From: Aureococcus anophagefferens
Lineage: Eukaryota; Sar; Pelagophyceae; Pelagomonadales; Pelagomonadaceae
Assembly: GCF_000186865.1 (NCBI RefSeq)
Contig: NW_008705566.1
Location: 728,432 to 792,431 of the forward strand
Direction: 5' to 3'
Length of the DNA: 64,000 nucleotides
The notes beneath the pieces are model-generated. The model was not told where the DNA came from. It searched no databases and saw nothing but the letters and a program-made list of their open reading frames with translations. Every line of letters starts with the position of its first letter. Positions within the stretch are counted from its first letter, which is position 1. A program made the position numbers and the translations under genes. This document shows, piece after piece, positions 9,088 through 18,299 of the stretch.

Positions 9088-9750
9088 CTAGGCCATGTCC
9101 TGGCGCGGGTCGAGCCAGCTCGGCGCGTCGGCGCCGGCCGTCGGCCGCGGCGGCGCGCGCGGAGGGTCGGGCTCCGCGGCCCTCGCGGGCGGCGCGGGGC
9201 CCTTGAGCTTCTTCTCGACGCCGGCGTGGAGGCCCTGCTTGCGGTAGTCGCGGTAGGACTTGACGCAGAAGAGGCCGAAGACGAAGTAGACCGCGCCGAG
9301 CGCGCACACGACGATCGCCGCGGACGTCTGGAGCGCGGAGTTGTTGTCGGCCTCCGTGTCGAGCGTGAGGACGCCGACGAAGACGACGAAGAGGCCCTTG
9401 AGGCTCCAGAACTCGAGGAACCGGCAGTAGTCGAGGAGGAGCCGCGGCCGCTCGAGCTCCGCGAGGACGATCAAGAGTCCGAAGAGCGTCGCGTAGCCCC
9501 GGAGCGCGTAGGCCTGGTAGCTCTCCTGGAAGTCGACGATCTCGAAGACGTTGACGGCCATGACGAGCGCGCCGGCGAGCATGGTCGCGAAGGACAGGGC
9601 CTTGAGGCCGCAGAGGCACGAGTCCGTGACCTCCTCGTTGACCTTGGCGCAGCCGACGACGAGGCTCGGCGCCTCCTTCTCCGGCGCCGACGACGCGGGC
9701 TCGTCGCCCTCGCCGTCGCCGAGCAGCTTCGTCTCCTCCGTGCCGTCCAT
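9088..9750 (-). CDS. COPI-associated (TVP15-like) tetraspanning membrane protein
   Basis: 220 residues from MDGTEETKLLGDGEGDEP. There are four hydrophobic helices: ALSFATMLAGALVMAVNVFE, GYATLFGLLIVLAELE, FWSLKGLFVVFVGVLTLDTE and SAAIVVCALGAVYFVFGLFC. The order and the 'GLLIVLAE...FLEFWSLKGLFVVFVG' signature match the COPI_assoc family of Golgi membrane proteins. The tail is Pro-rich and cytosolic-looking. It is divergent from GAR1, with about 205 bp between starts. Confidence 0.75.
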   Translation of the reverse strand: MDGTEETKLLGDGEGDEPASSAPEKEAPSLVVGCAKVNEEVTDSCLCGLKALSFATMLAGALVMAVNVFEIVDFQESYQAYALRGYATLFGLLIVLAELERPRLLLDYCRFLEFWSLKGLFVVFVGVLTLDTEADNNSALQTSAAIVVCALGAVYFVFGLFCVKSYRDYRKQGLHAGVEKKLKGPAPPARAAEPDPPRAPPRPTAGADAPSWLDPRQDMA

Positions 9751-9956
9751 CGGGCTGCGCGCGGCGCGACGACGCGTGTGCGAGACGAGAGGCCGCGGGG
9801 CTGCCCTTGGCAGGCCAACGCTGCCGTCAAGACGCGCATGTTGACGCGGCTCTCGGACCGTCTGGGCGAGCCAAGCAAGCACTTCTGGTGCTGCCGAGCG
9901 CCTGCGGACACCCCGAGGAACGAGCCCCCGGGGCGCGCACGGTACGTCCCCCAGCT

Positions 9957-10338
9957 ATGCGCCCGCCTCGAGGCTTCGGCAAGGGCGGCAAGGGCGGCGG
10001 CAAGGGCCGCGGCGCCGGGCGCGGCGGCGGCGGCCGCGGCTTCGGCAACCGGGCGCCCGAGGGCCCGCCGGAGCGCGTCGAGGCCGTCGGGTCCGTCATG
10101 CACTCCTGCGAGGGCGACATCGTCTGCAAGCTCACGCACACCATGGTGCCCTACTTCAACGCGTCGATCTTCGTCGACAAGGACACGCGCGTCGGCAAGG
10201 TCGACGAGATCTTCGGCCCCATCAACGAGGTCATGTTCACCGTCAAGCCCGAGGCCGGCGCGACGGCGGCGTCCTTCAAGGAGGGCGACACCTTCTGCAT
10301 CGACCCCATGAAGCTCCTGCCGCTGAGCCGGTTCACGA

Positions 10339-10369
<31 letters not shown>

Positions 10370-10493
10370 GGGCAAGGGCAAGGGCGGCAAGGGCAAGGGC
10401 GGCCGCGGCAAGGGCGGGTCCAAGGGCGGCAAGGGCAAGGGCAAGGGCTTCGGCCGCGGCGGCGGCAAGGGCCGCGGCCGGGGACGGGGCTAG
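9957..10493 (+). CDS. GAR1: H/ACA snoRNP protein GAR1
   Basis: 178 residues from the ATG at 9957. GAR1 is one of the four core proteins of box H/ACA particles that pseudouridylate rRNA and snRNA. The central domain is diagnostic: VEAVGSVMHSCEGDIVCKLT, PYFNASIFVDKDTRVGKVDE, IFGPINEVMFTVKPEAGATA. It is flanked by Gly-rich arms, but here the arms are mostly GKG and GRG instead of pure RGG, so Lys replaces many of the usual Arg residues. The length is typical. Confidence 0.95.
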
Positions 10494-10647
10494 GCGCGAC
10501 CGACGCGGACGTAAGAAGATGGACATGATGTGCAGCGCGGGGATCGGGCAGGAGGTCGCCGGTCCACGAAAGCCGACGACCCCCACGGGCGACGGGCGTC
10601 TTGCGTAACATATCCCGCCGGCGGGATGTGTTATGCGGCCATAAAAC

Positions 10648-12408
10648 CTACCAGGGCCGCGTGCTCCCCGGCGTGCTCCGCGGGGGCCGGAAGGGCAGCG
10701 GCGGCTGGGGCATGGCCGGCGGCGGCGGCGCCGGCGGCTCGTCGGCGTGGTACTGGGGGAAGCGCGACGCGCGGCCGTGCGCGGCCTGGTAGCTGTCCCA
10801 CGCCTTTTCGCCCGCCTCCTCTTTGGGGTCGCCCCAGTGCGCGCCCGTCGGCCGGGGGCCCGCGGGCTTCGGCGGCGGCGGCGGCCGCGCCGGGTCGGGC
10901 CCGAAGGCGCGGTCGTGGACCTTGAGGAGCGCGTCGACGTCGTCGACGGCGCCGGCCTCGCCCGCGGCGTCCAAACCCGCGCGGATGTGCGCGAGGACTT
11001 TGTGGCCCCGGGCCTCGCGCAGGACCCGCGCGTAGGCCGGCGCGTCGCCGACCAAGACGCGCAGCGCGGCGACGCACGCGGCGAGCTCGCCGGCGTCGAC
11101 GCGGCCGCGCGCGCCCGCGGCGACGAGGCCGACGACCGCGCCGGTCTTGACCGCGCGGTCGCGGTTGACCGCGTGGTCGAGGCAGCCGTTGCGCAGCGCG
11201 AGCGCCGCGGCCCCGAGCGTCCCGCCGCTCGGCGCCCAGTCCGGGGGCGCGTGGTGCGCGCCGAGGACGTTGCCCGCGCCGTCGACGGCGACGCCCGCGG
11301 CGTCGCGCGCGACGGCCGCGAGGACGCGGACGCCGTCGCAGGCGACGAGCGCGTCCCGCGCCGCGGGCTCGAGGCACAGGTTCGCGAGGCAGCCGCAGGC
11401 CGCGGCGTCGACGGCCGCCGGGTCCGGGCCCCGCGCGGGCCGCGACCGGAGGAGCCGGCCGACGGCGACCCTGACGCAGCCCGCGCTCGCGAGCCGCGGC
11501 CGCGTTGCCGCGTCCATGGCGCAGCGCGCGAGGGCCTCGAGCGCGTCGGCGACGACGGCGCCGTCGCCGCAGTCGGAGATCGTCGCCAGGAGGGACGGGG
11601 CCTCGGCCGCGACGGCGTCGCGCGAGGGCCCGGCGTCGCGCGCGAGGCACCGGAGCGCCGCGGCCGCCGCGCGGCCGGCGCCGAGGCCGAGGTCCGTGGC
11701 GCCCGCGCTCCGCGCGTCGCCGAGGGACGCGGCCCGCGCCGCGCACCGCGCCGCGCCCGCGTCGACGAGCGCGGCGACGGCCGCCGCGCCGCCGCGCTCC
11801 GCGAGCGCGCCGACGAGCGCCGCGGCGTCGCGGCGCGCGGCCAGCGGCGCGCGGTCCATGCCCGCGAGCGCCACGACGAGCCGCGGCAGCTCCCCCGCGG
11901 CCGCCGCCGCCGCCGCGGCGCCGCCGCCGCCGCCGTCGACGGCCGCGCGGAGGCAGCCCACGGACCGCGCGCAGAGCGCCCGCCGGTCCGCGTCGCGGTC
12001 CTCGGACGACCGCAGGGCCTCGACGCCCAGCGCCAGGGCGCCGAGGGCGCGCGCGTCGCCGGCGACGTCGGCCGCGAGCTCCTCGAAGCGCGCGCACCAG
12101 CCCCCGAGGCACGCCGCGGCCTCGGCCTTGACCGCGGCGCCCGACCCCGCGTCGACGAGCAGGGACCGCACGGACGCGTAGAGCCGCCGCGCGAGCGCGC
12201 CGCCCTCGCCGCCGCCCCGGGCGCCGTTGCCGAGCTCGCCGGCCTGGCGCGCGAAGTTGACCATGAGCAGCGTCGCCGGGTCGGTGCGCGGGCCGCGGTC
12301 CAGGCCCTGCCACGCCGCCGCCTGGCTCATGTGGTAGCTCTCGTAGTTCGCGTTCGGCGGGTCCGTGAACTGGCCATAGCGCGCCCGCTGGTGCGACGGC
12401 GTGAGCAT
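10648..12408 (-). CDS. Armadillo/HEAT-type alpha-solenoid protein
   Basis: 586 residues from the ATG at 12408 (MLTPSHQRARYGQFTDPPNA); the frame is open upstream but non-coding-like. Residues 60-480 are successive short helices with armadillo features: repeated Leu/Ala helices and Gly turns (VAVGRLL, ACGCLANLCLEPAARDALVA, CDGVRVLAAVARDAAG). The C-terminal ~80 residues are Pro-rich, with a repeated aromatic theme (GDPKEEAGEKAWDSYQAAHG). The sequence is extremely Ala/Arg biased, which weakens family assignment. A scaffold or adaptor role is inference. Confidence 0.65.
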   Translation of the reverse strand: MLTPSHQRARYGQFTDPPNANYESYHMSQAAAWQGLDRGPRTDPATLLMVNFARQAGELGNGARGGGEGGALARRLYASVRSLLVDAGSGAAVKAEAAACLGGWCARFEELAADVAGDARALGALALGVEALRSSEDRDADRRALCARSVGCLRAAVDGGGGGAAAAAAAAGELPRLVVALAGMDRAPLAARRDAAALVGALAERGGAAAVAALVDAGAARCAARAASLGDARSAGATDLGLGAGRAAAAALRCLARDAGPSRDAVAAEAPSLLATISDCGDGAVVADALEALARCAMDAATRPRLASAGCVRVAVGRLLRSRPARGPDPAAVDAAACGCLANLCLEPAARDALVACDGVRVLAAVARDAAGVAVDGAGNVLGAHHAPPDWAPSGGTLGAAALALRNGCLDHAVNRDRAVKTGAVVGLVAAGARGRVDAGELAACVAALRVLVGDAPAYARVLREARGHKVLAHIRAGLDAAGEAGAVDDVDALLKVHDRAFGPDPARPPPPPKPAGPRPTGAHWGDPKEEAGEKAWDSYQAAHGRASRFPQYHADEPPAPPPPAMPQPPLPFRPPRSTPGSTRPW

Positions 12409-12565
12409 GGTCGGCAAGTTGTTTAGCTGCCCATAAGCGCCCAGATTAAGCGCCCAACCGCTGAGTGCCGTGCAATTACACTTCAAATACACTTCACTTA
12501 ACGGCTGTAAACCACACTCAGCTCCACGCGATGCTGCGAGGCTGCCCCGCGCGCTCGTGAGGCCC

Positions 12566-13771
12566 ATGTCGAGCCTCGACGATCGCGCGCGGTACCTCGA
12601 GGCGTGGCAGGACGTGCTGCTCGCCAAGGAGCGGGCCGTGCAGGCCCGCGAGATCGCCGTCCAGGCGCGCGAGCAGACCGTGAGCTCGCGCGAGGCCGCC
12701 GTGCAGCTGCGCGAGTCGGCCGCGAGCTCGCCGCCGCCGGGCGGGTCGCCGGCGCGCCTGCGCCCCCCGTCGCCCGGCGGCGGCGCGACGCCCGGCCGCG
12801 AGACGCCGCCGACGCCGGGGACGCCCGGGAGCCGCGGGAGCCAGCCCGACCGCGTCGATCGGCACCCGTCGCGCGAGGAGTTCGACCACTACGACCCGCG
12901 GGGCGAGGTCGAGCTCTACGCCGCGGCGCCGGGCCTCGTCATCTCGCCGCCGGCGGCCGCCGCGCCGTCGGGCGCCGCCGCGCGGCTCCGGGGCCTCGGC
13001 GCGCCGCCGCCGCCGCCGCGCGCGGCGACGCCGCCGCCGGTCCTCGAGGCGCTGCCGGAGGACGACGTCGAGATCGAGGAGGGCGAGGGCGCGCCGACGT
13101 CGGCCGTGCCGACGTCGCCGCAGACCATCATCGCGCCGCCGCCGCGGCCCAAGGTCCGCGGCCTCGCGAGGAAGAAGGCCGCGCCCAAGGCCGCGGCCGT
13201 GCCGCCGGCCGCCGCGCCCGCCGCGCCGGCGCCGCGGCGCGACCCGCTCGGCGTGCCGACGGGCCAGGCGAGCCCGCTGACGTCGAAGATCCCGCGGCGG
13301 GCCAGGCCCCGCGCGGTGCCGACGCTCCGGCCGCCGCCGCGGCCCGCGCGGCCGCCGGCCGCGGCCGCGGCGCGGCCCGAGCGGCGCGACTCCGTCGAGG
13401 AGGACCTGGACTTCGACAAGTTCGCGAGCTCCGACGAGGACGACGACGGTGGCCAGATCCTCCTGCCGCGGCCGTCGTCCGACGAGCCCCTCGACCTCCG
13501 CGACTTCGCCCGCTTCGCGTCCGACGACTCCGACTTCGAGGACGAGAAGCACTCGCCGCCGGCGCCCAAGGTCTTCCGGTCCCTCGTCGGCCACCTCGAG
13601 AACGGCACGCCGCTCACGCCGGAGCGGCCCGCGAGTCGGCCCGCGCCCGGCAAGTTCGACTCGCCCGCGCTCACCGAGGACGACGAGGAGGCCGCGGGCA
13701 CCTTCAACGTGCGCCTCGGGCGCCGCGGCGGCCGCGCGCCGACGGTGGACCTCCGGCACGTCACGCCCTAG
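12566..13771 (+). CDS. Hypothetical protein: N-terminal coiled coil, long disordered Pro-rich body
   Basis: 401 residues from MSSLDDRARYLEAWQDVLLA. The first 55 residues are a coiled coil made of a seven-residue theme repeated five times (KERAVQA, REIAVQA, REQTVSS, REAAVQL, RESAASS). The rest is low-complexity Pro/Ala with acidic clusters (LDFDKFASSDEDDDGG; FARFASDDSDFEDEK), which themselves repeat a 'DFxxFASxD' motif and may be short linear interaction motifs. No enzyme domain is seen. It is divergent from the armadillo gene. Confidence 0.65.
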   Translation: MSSLDDRARYLEAWQDVLLAKERAVQAREIAVQAREQTVSSREAAVQLRESAASSPPPGGSPARLRPPSPGGGATPGRETPPTPGTPGSRGSQPDRVDRHPSREEFDHYDPRGEVELYAAAPGLVISPPAAAAPSGAAARLRGLGAPPPPPRAATPPPVLEALPEDDVEIEEGEGAPTSAVPTSPQTIIAPPPRPKVRGLARKKAAPKAAAVPPAAAPAAPAPRRDPLGVPTGQASPLTSKIPRRARPRAVPTLRPPPRPARPPAAAAARPERRDSVEEDLDFDKFASSDEDDDGGQILLPRPSSDEPLDLRDFARFASDDSDFEDEKHSPPAPKVFRSLVGHLENGTPLTPERPASRPAPGKFDSPALTEDDEEAAGTFNVRLGRRGGRAPTVDLRHVTP

Positions 13772-13845
13772 GCCGCGCCGCTTTCGTAAACCTGTTTGTG
13801 TTCACCTTGTGTTCATGTTGAACAATCGTTGCTGTTTCAAACACG

Positions 13846-14331
13846 ATGGACGGCAGCTCCGGCAGCTCCAGCGACGGTGAGAGCTACGTGCAAGGGTCGT
13901 GCAGCAGCGACGAGGAGGAGCCGGACATCGACAGGGCCGCGCTGCGGAGAGAGGCGGCGGAATTGGAGTTCAAGGCGTCGGACACCGAGCTCCTCGATGT
14001 CGTGAAGTATTATATGCGTAACATCTGCCCATACATCGACGCGTTCATAGAGGAGCACGGTGGAGAATTCCGAGACCTTCGTCGCGAGCAAACTCACGAG
14101 GCGATGACGCTCCACTCGAAGTTCCTCGGCGTCGTCGAAGGGAGGCTCGACGAGTTTGTGCGCGAGCGCGCGACGTCGCACGAGGATTTCATGGTTTTGC
14201 TGAGAAGGCACGCCGACGATCCCATGGCCAGGACGCTTCGCGATCTCATCGCCGCCATCGACTCGTATCCCGCCTTTGTCGACTTCGTCTGCACGGAGCG
14301 CAAGCGGCGCGCGCTCGCGGGACATGCATAA
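13846..14331 (+). CDS. BART-domain protein (ARL2BP / CFAP36 type)
   Basis: 161 residues. After an acidic Ser-rich N-terminus, residues 46-160 fit the BART fold, which binds ARL2/ARL3-type small GTPases and is found in cilium-associated proteins. Features: an F/Y-x-EH helix (PYIDAFIEEHGGEFRDLRRE), the 'LHSKFLGVVEGRLDEFVRER' helix at the position of the family IF-x-EY-x-x-LVE signature, then SHEDFMVLLRRH and a final SYPAFVDFVCTERKR corresponding to the DFxxFKxxxLxYK end. Assignment is by pattern only. Base composition is slightly less GC-extreme than neighbours. It is convergent with the next gene (21 bp). Confidence 0.6.
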   Translation: MDGSSGSSSDGESYVQGSCSSDEEEPDIDRAALRREAAELEFKASDTELLDVVKYYMRNICPYIDAFIEEHGGEFRDLRREQTHEAMTLHSKFLGVVEGRLDEFVRERATSHEDFMVLLRRHADDPMARTLRDLIAAIDSYPAFVDFVCTERKRRALAGHA

Positions 14332-14352
14332 AAAAGCTCGAAAAACGTTTTT

Positions 14353-16890
14353 TTACGCGTCGCTCGCGTCGGGCGTCCAGGGGCTCAGGGGCGCGGACTC
14401 GGGCCGCGACGAGCGGAGGCTCTCCGTGAGCGCCGTCTTCGCGGGCTTCTTGCGCCGGTTCTCCGAGGCCGTCGCGATGGCGCGGTGCCGCGCCTCGTGC
14501 GCCTGCTCGTGCTCGGCCGCGGGGCTCTTCCAGGACATGCGGTGCTTGTGGAGCGCGACGCCCGGCGGGACGAGGGGCGGCTGGTGGTTCGCGCCGGGGA
14601 ACGCGGGGATCGCGTGGGGCCCCTCGTCGCCGCCGGACGCGTCGCCGTCGCGGGGGATCGGCGCGAGCTTCTGCGAGTTGTGGAAGCTCTGGTGGCGCGA
14701 CGGCGTCTGCTTGCGGTAGGTCGCCTTGGGCGAGGCCTGGTCGGGCGTGCCCGCGGAGAGGCGGCGCCGGTTGTGCTGCTTCGGCGACGCGCCGCCCGCG
14801 TCCTTGAGCTTGTTGAGGTCCTCGTTCTCCAGGATGTGCTTCCGGAGCTGGATGATGAGCACCTCGAGCTTCTGGGCCGTCTCCGCGCTGCGCTGGGCCA
14901 TGCCCTCGCTGTGGATGATGCGCTCGGCGAGGGAGCCGATGGTGAGCGACAGCGCGGTCACGGACGACGCGACGTTGTCGACGTGGAACGTCGTGGCCTT
15001 GTCCTCGACGACGTCCATGTCCGCCTTCTTCATGAGGGCCTCCGTCGTCGCTTTCGTGCGCTCGAGGTCGCTGAGCTTGAAGCCCGTCTCCTCCGTGACG
15101 CGCTGCAGGTCCTCCGCGATGACGTCGACCTTGTCGAGCGTCGGCGCGAGGAACTCGCGGACCGCGCCGATGTTGTCGATGTTGAGCTGCTGGAACATGC
15201 GCCGGAGGCTCTCGATCTGCTGGGACACGGACGTGATGCGCTCCTGCTCGTTCTCGAGGCGCGCGTTCAGGTGCTCCGCGCCCTCGTTCAGATCCGCGAA
15301 CGCCTTCTCGTTGCGGCTCTCGTCGTTCGCGACGCGGTACTCGAGCCGCTTCTCGCTCGACTCGATGCGGTTGCGGTTGTTCGTGATGCCCGTCTCGTAG
15401 ACCCGGAGCTGCGACTTCTCGGCCTTGCCCGCCTCGATGCCCGACACGCGGCGGAGGATCGCGAGCACCGCGTCGGCGACGATCGTCTCCGGGAAGGACT
15501 CGACGACGACGGGCTCGTCGTCGGCGTCGTCGCCGTCGTCGTCGAAGAGCCCCGTGGAGTGCCAGATGGACGTCGGGCACGTGTTCGTCTTGATGAGCAC
15601 CCGGGGCTCGTCCGGGTCCGCGTCGCCGTCCGCGGCCGCCGGCGCGGGCGCGCCCGCGGCGCCGCCGCCGTCGAGGCCGCCCTCGAGCACGTGCCCGAGC
15701 ACGTTGGCGACGTCGCGGGCGAGGCCCGTCTTCTCCGGCGCCGTCGGCTTCGGCGGCTCCGGCGGCGGCGCCTCGACGGACTTGGCCTTCGGCGGGCCGT
15801 AGAAGTCGTCCGCGGCGCGCGGGATCGCGGGGATGGACGACGCGCGCCGCAGGCCGCCGGGCGTCGCGATGACGGACTTGCGCCGCACCTCCTCCTCCCG
15901 CGAGCTGCCCTCGGACGCCGCGTCGAGCTGGAGGCCGTGCTGCACCGCGAGGCTCTCGCCGCCGCACGAGCCCACGCGGCTCAGGCGGTGGAGCAGCGAC
16001 GCCTTCGAGGCCGTTTCGAAGTCGGGAAAGTCGTGGTCGCCGGACACGAAGGAGCTCCGCAGCTCCCGGGCGCCCTCGCGGTCGCCCTCGGCGGCCCGGC
16101 GCGCGGCCTCGTCGATCATGACCGCGGCCGCGATGCGGTTCGACAGCTTCGCGAGCGCGCGGTGCACGGGCGCCGCGCGCCGGTCCGCGGCGTCGATGCG
16201 CCGCGAGTCGCGCTTGATGCGCGCGACGACCTCCGTGAGCCACTCGTCGAGCTGCGACGCGAACGTCTCGATGTCCTCGCAGCGGCGGTCGAAGAGCGTC
16301 TCCGCGCGCGCCGCGCGCCGCTCCGCGCGCTCCGCCCGCTTCTCCAGCGCGACCAGACGCTCGTTGATCGACGCGAGCACGCTAATCTGCTCCTCGACGA
16401 CGCCGACGCGCGTCTCGCCGACGGCCTGCGCGGCCTCGGCCGCGTCGAGCCTCAGCCGCGCGTCGACGAGCTCGGCCTTCGGGCCCGCGACGCCCTCGGC
16501 GACGATGGCCGCCTGGCCGTCCTGGATCTCCTCGACGACGCTGTCGCGCATGTGGGCGATCTCGTCGCCCCAGCCCTTGACGTGCTCGCTCATGCGGCCC
16601 TCGAACGCGCGCTCGAGCGTCCACACCGTCTTCATGTCGCGCGCGAGGCGCTCGCAGGACCGCTCGCACTTGCCGACGCGGCCCTCGACCTCGCTCGAAA
16701 CCGTCATCTCGTCGTCCCGCAAACACTCTAAATTCTGCGTCGCCCCGTAGGACCGGTTCGCCACGGACCCGACGTCCTCGAGGGCCGACACCACGCTACC
16801 GTCGTCGGCCTCGCTCTCCCACTCCACGGCGACGAGGCCCGACGCGCGCTCCTCCGGCGTCATCGGCCGCAGGTCGAAGTGCATCCCCAT
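14353..16890 (-). CDS. Coiled-coil protein, paralogue A of a pair
   Basis: 845 residues, predominantly helical. It shares colinear blocks with the gene at 18300-21293: MKTVWTLERAFEGRM, KRDSRRIDAADRRAAPVHRA, LAKLSNRIAAAVMIDEAARR, ESFPETIVADAVLAILRRVS, VHVDN-type helices near ASSVTALSLTIGSLAERIIH, and a C-terminal RPESAPLSPW. An Ala/Pro/Gly-rich disordered stretch lies near residue 400. No catalytic motif is seen. A structural cytoskeletal or basal-body role is plausible but unsupported beyond architecture. Its start is 131 bp from the divergent PPX1/Prune gene. Confidence 0.75.
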   Translation of the reverse strand: MGMHFDLRPMTPEERASGLVAVEWESEADDGSVVSALEDVGSVANRSYGATQNLECLRDDEMTVSSEVEGRVGKCERSCERLARDMKTVWTLERAFEGRMSEHVKGWGDEIAHMRDSVVEEIQDGQAAIVAEGVAGPKAELVDARLRLDAAEAAQAVGETRVGVVEEQISVLASINERLVALEKRAERAERRAARAETLFDRRCEDIETFASQLDEWLTEVVARIKRDSRRIDAADRRAAPVHRALAKLSNRIAAAVMIDEAARRAAEGDREGARELRSSFVSGDHDFPDFETASKASLLHRLSRVGSCGGESLAVQHGLQLDAASEGSSREEEVRRKSVIATPGGLRRASSIPAIPRAADDFYGPPKAKSVEAPPPEPPKPTAPEKTGLARDVANVLGHVLEGGLDGGGAAGAPAPAAADGDADPDEPRVLIKTNTCPTSIWHSTGLFDDDGDDADDEPVVVESFPETIVADAVLAILRRVSGIEAGKAEKSQLRVYETGITNNRNRIESSEKRLEYRVANDESRNEKAFADLNEGAEHLNARLENEQERITSVSQQIESLRRMFQQLNIDNIGAVREFLAPTLDKVDVIAEDLQRVTEETGFKLSDLERTKATTEALMKKADMDVVEDKATTFHVDNVASSVTALSLTIGSLAERIIHSEGMAQRSAETAQKLEVLIIQLRKHILENEDLNKLKDAGGASPKQHNRRRLSAGTPDQASPKATYRKQTPSRHQSFHNSQKLAPIPRDGDASGGDEGPHAIPAFPGANHQPPLVPPGVALHKHRMSWKSPAAEHEQAHEARHRAIATASENRRKKPAKTALTESLRSSRPESAPLSPWTPDASDA

Positions 16891-17021
16891 GGCGGCGGAC
16901 GCGGCGCAAAGCGGCGCGACAACAGAGAGACGCTCCGCGGGGCAGCGCTGATCCTGTCGGGCGTTTCTTTACCTAACGTTGAAGATATATTGGCCAAAAT
17001 TGAACTTGGCGCCCAAAAAGC

Positions 17022-18293
17022 ATGGGCGTGAAAATGGTCCTCGCAGCGCTCACCTGCGCCCGGACCGCCCGCGCCCTGGCGACGACGACCGACGCGCTGC
17101 TCGCGGGGCTCGCGCAGCGCAAGGCCGCGTTCCTCGGCCCGGGCGACGACGCGGCGCGCACCGTCGCCGTGGGCAACCGCGCCGGCGACCTCGACTCCAT
17201 CGCGTCGGCGCTCGCCGTCGCGCACCTGACGTCCGGCGTCGCCCTGGCGCAGTTCGCGAGGCGGGATCTCGCGTTGCGCCGCGACGCGTCGGCGGCGCTC
17301 GACTTCGTCTCCGCGGGCGACGCGCTCGTCTTCGCCGACGACGTGTCGCCGGCCGTCGCCGCGCGGCGGCGGGACGTGGCCATCTGGCTCACGGACCACA
17401 ACCGCGCCGACCACGGCTTCCCGCTGACCGGCGCCGTCGCGGGTATCGTCGACCACCACGCCGACGAGGGCGCGCACGCGGCCGCGGAGCGCGACGTCGA
17501 CGGCGCCGCGGGCAGCTGCTCGTCGCTCGTCGCCGAGCGCCTCGTCGCGGCCGGCGCGGGCCGCAGCGACCTCGGCGCGCTGCTCCTCTTCGCCATCGCC
17601 CTGGACTGCCGGGGCTTCGACGAGAAGTTCAAAGGCACGAAGTACTCGGATCGCGACGTCGCGGCGGCGCACGCTCTTTTAGACGCGCTCTCCGGCGACG
17701 CCTTCGGCGAGCGGAGCGTCGACGGCCTGCGCGTGCGGGCCCTGCCGGAGGCGTGCCGCCTGGGCGGCGCGGCGACGATGAAGCACCTGAGCGACGCGCT
17801 GTCGGCCGCGCGCTTCGACGTCGCCGGCCTCGACGCGCGCCAGCTCCTCGCGCTCGACTACAAGCGCGCCTCAGTGAACGGGTTGCGGGTCGGCGCGGCG
17901 AACATCTTCCTGACGTTCGCCGAGTTTTCGGCCCGGGCGGGCGGCGAGGCCGCCCTGTCCGACGCGCTCCGGGCCTTCGCGCGCGACGAGCGCGTCGACG
18001 TCTTGTTCGCGATGACCAAGCACGACGACGCCGCGGGCGGCCGGTCGCTCGTCTACCACGCCACCAAAGGCGCGGCGACCCTCGAGGCGGACCTCGCGGC
18101 GCTCCCCGCGGGCCTGCCGCCGGACCTGCTGGAGTCGAAGATGTTCGTCGAGCAGGGCGTATCCGCGGCCGGCCTCGGCGCGACGACGTTCGGCGACGTC
18201 GGCGACGGCGCGCGGGCCTGCTCTTTGAACGAGCAGACGAGCCGGAAGACGGTCCTCCCGGCGATCCTCCACCTCCTCGGGAAGCCGCCGTAA
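17022..18293 (+). CDS. DHH-family phosphoesterase of the PPX1/Prune type
   Basis: 423 residues. Members hydrolyse short-chain polyphosphate or related phosphoanhydrides with divalent metals. Motif I is GNRAGDLDSI (residues 51-60), with the LDS variant typical of PPX1/Prune. Motif II is LTDHNRADHG (about 123-131), with DHN as in that subfamily. Motif III is GIVDHHADEG (140-149). A serine-rich GAAGSCSSLVAERL and a late LLFAIALDCRGFDEKFKGTK, where the fourth acidic residue sits, follow. The C-terminal half fits the DHHA2 domain. Residues 1-20 are hydrophobic and could be a targeting signal. It lies between two paralogous coiled-coil genes, with 6 bp to the stop of the downstream one. Confidence 0.85.
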   Translation: MGVKMVLAALTCARTARALATTTDALLAGLAQRKAAFLGPGDDAARTVAVGNRAGDLDSIASALAVAHLTSGVALAQFARRDLALRRDASAALDFVSAGDALVFADDVSPAVAARRRDVAIWLTDHNRADHGFPLTGAVAGIVDHHADEGAHAAAERDVDGAAGSCSSLVAERLVAAGAGRSDLGALLLFAIALDCRGFDEKFKGTKYSDRDVAAAHALLDALSGDAFGERSVDGLRVRALPEACRLGGAATMKHLSDALSAARFDVAGLDARQLLALDYKRASVNGLRVGAANIFLTFAEFSARAGGEAALSDALRAFARDERVDVLFAMTKHDDAAGGRSLVYHATKGAATLEADLAALPAGLPPDLLESKMFVEQGVSAAGLGATTFGDVGDGARACSLNEQTSRKTVLPAILHLLGKPP

Positions 18294-18299
18294 TTACGC

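Noticed and set aside
13196..13400. GC-rich tandem-looking Ala/Pro codon runs
   Set aside because: Low-complexity coding sequence inside the 12566 gene, without a fixed period; not a DNA repeat element.
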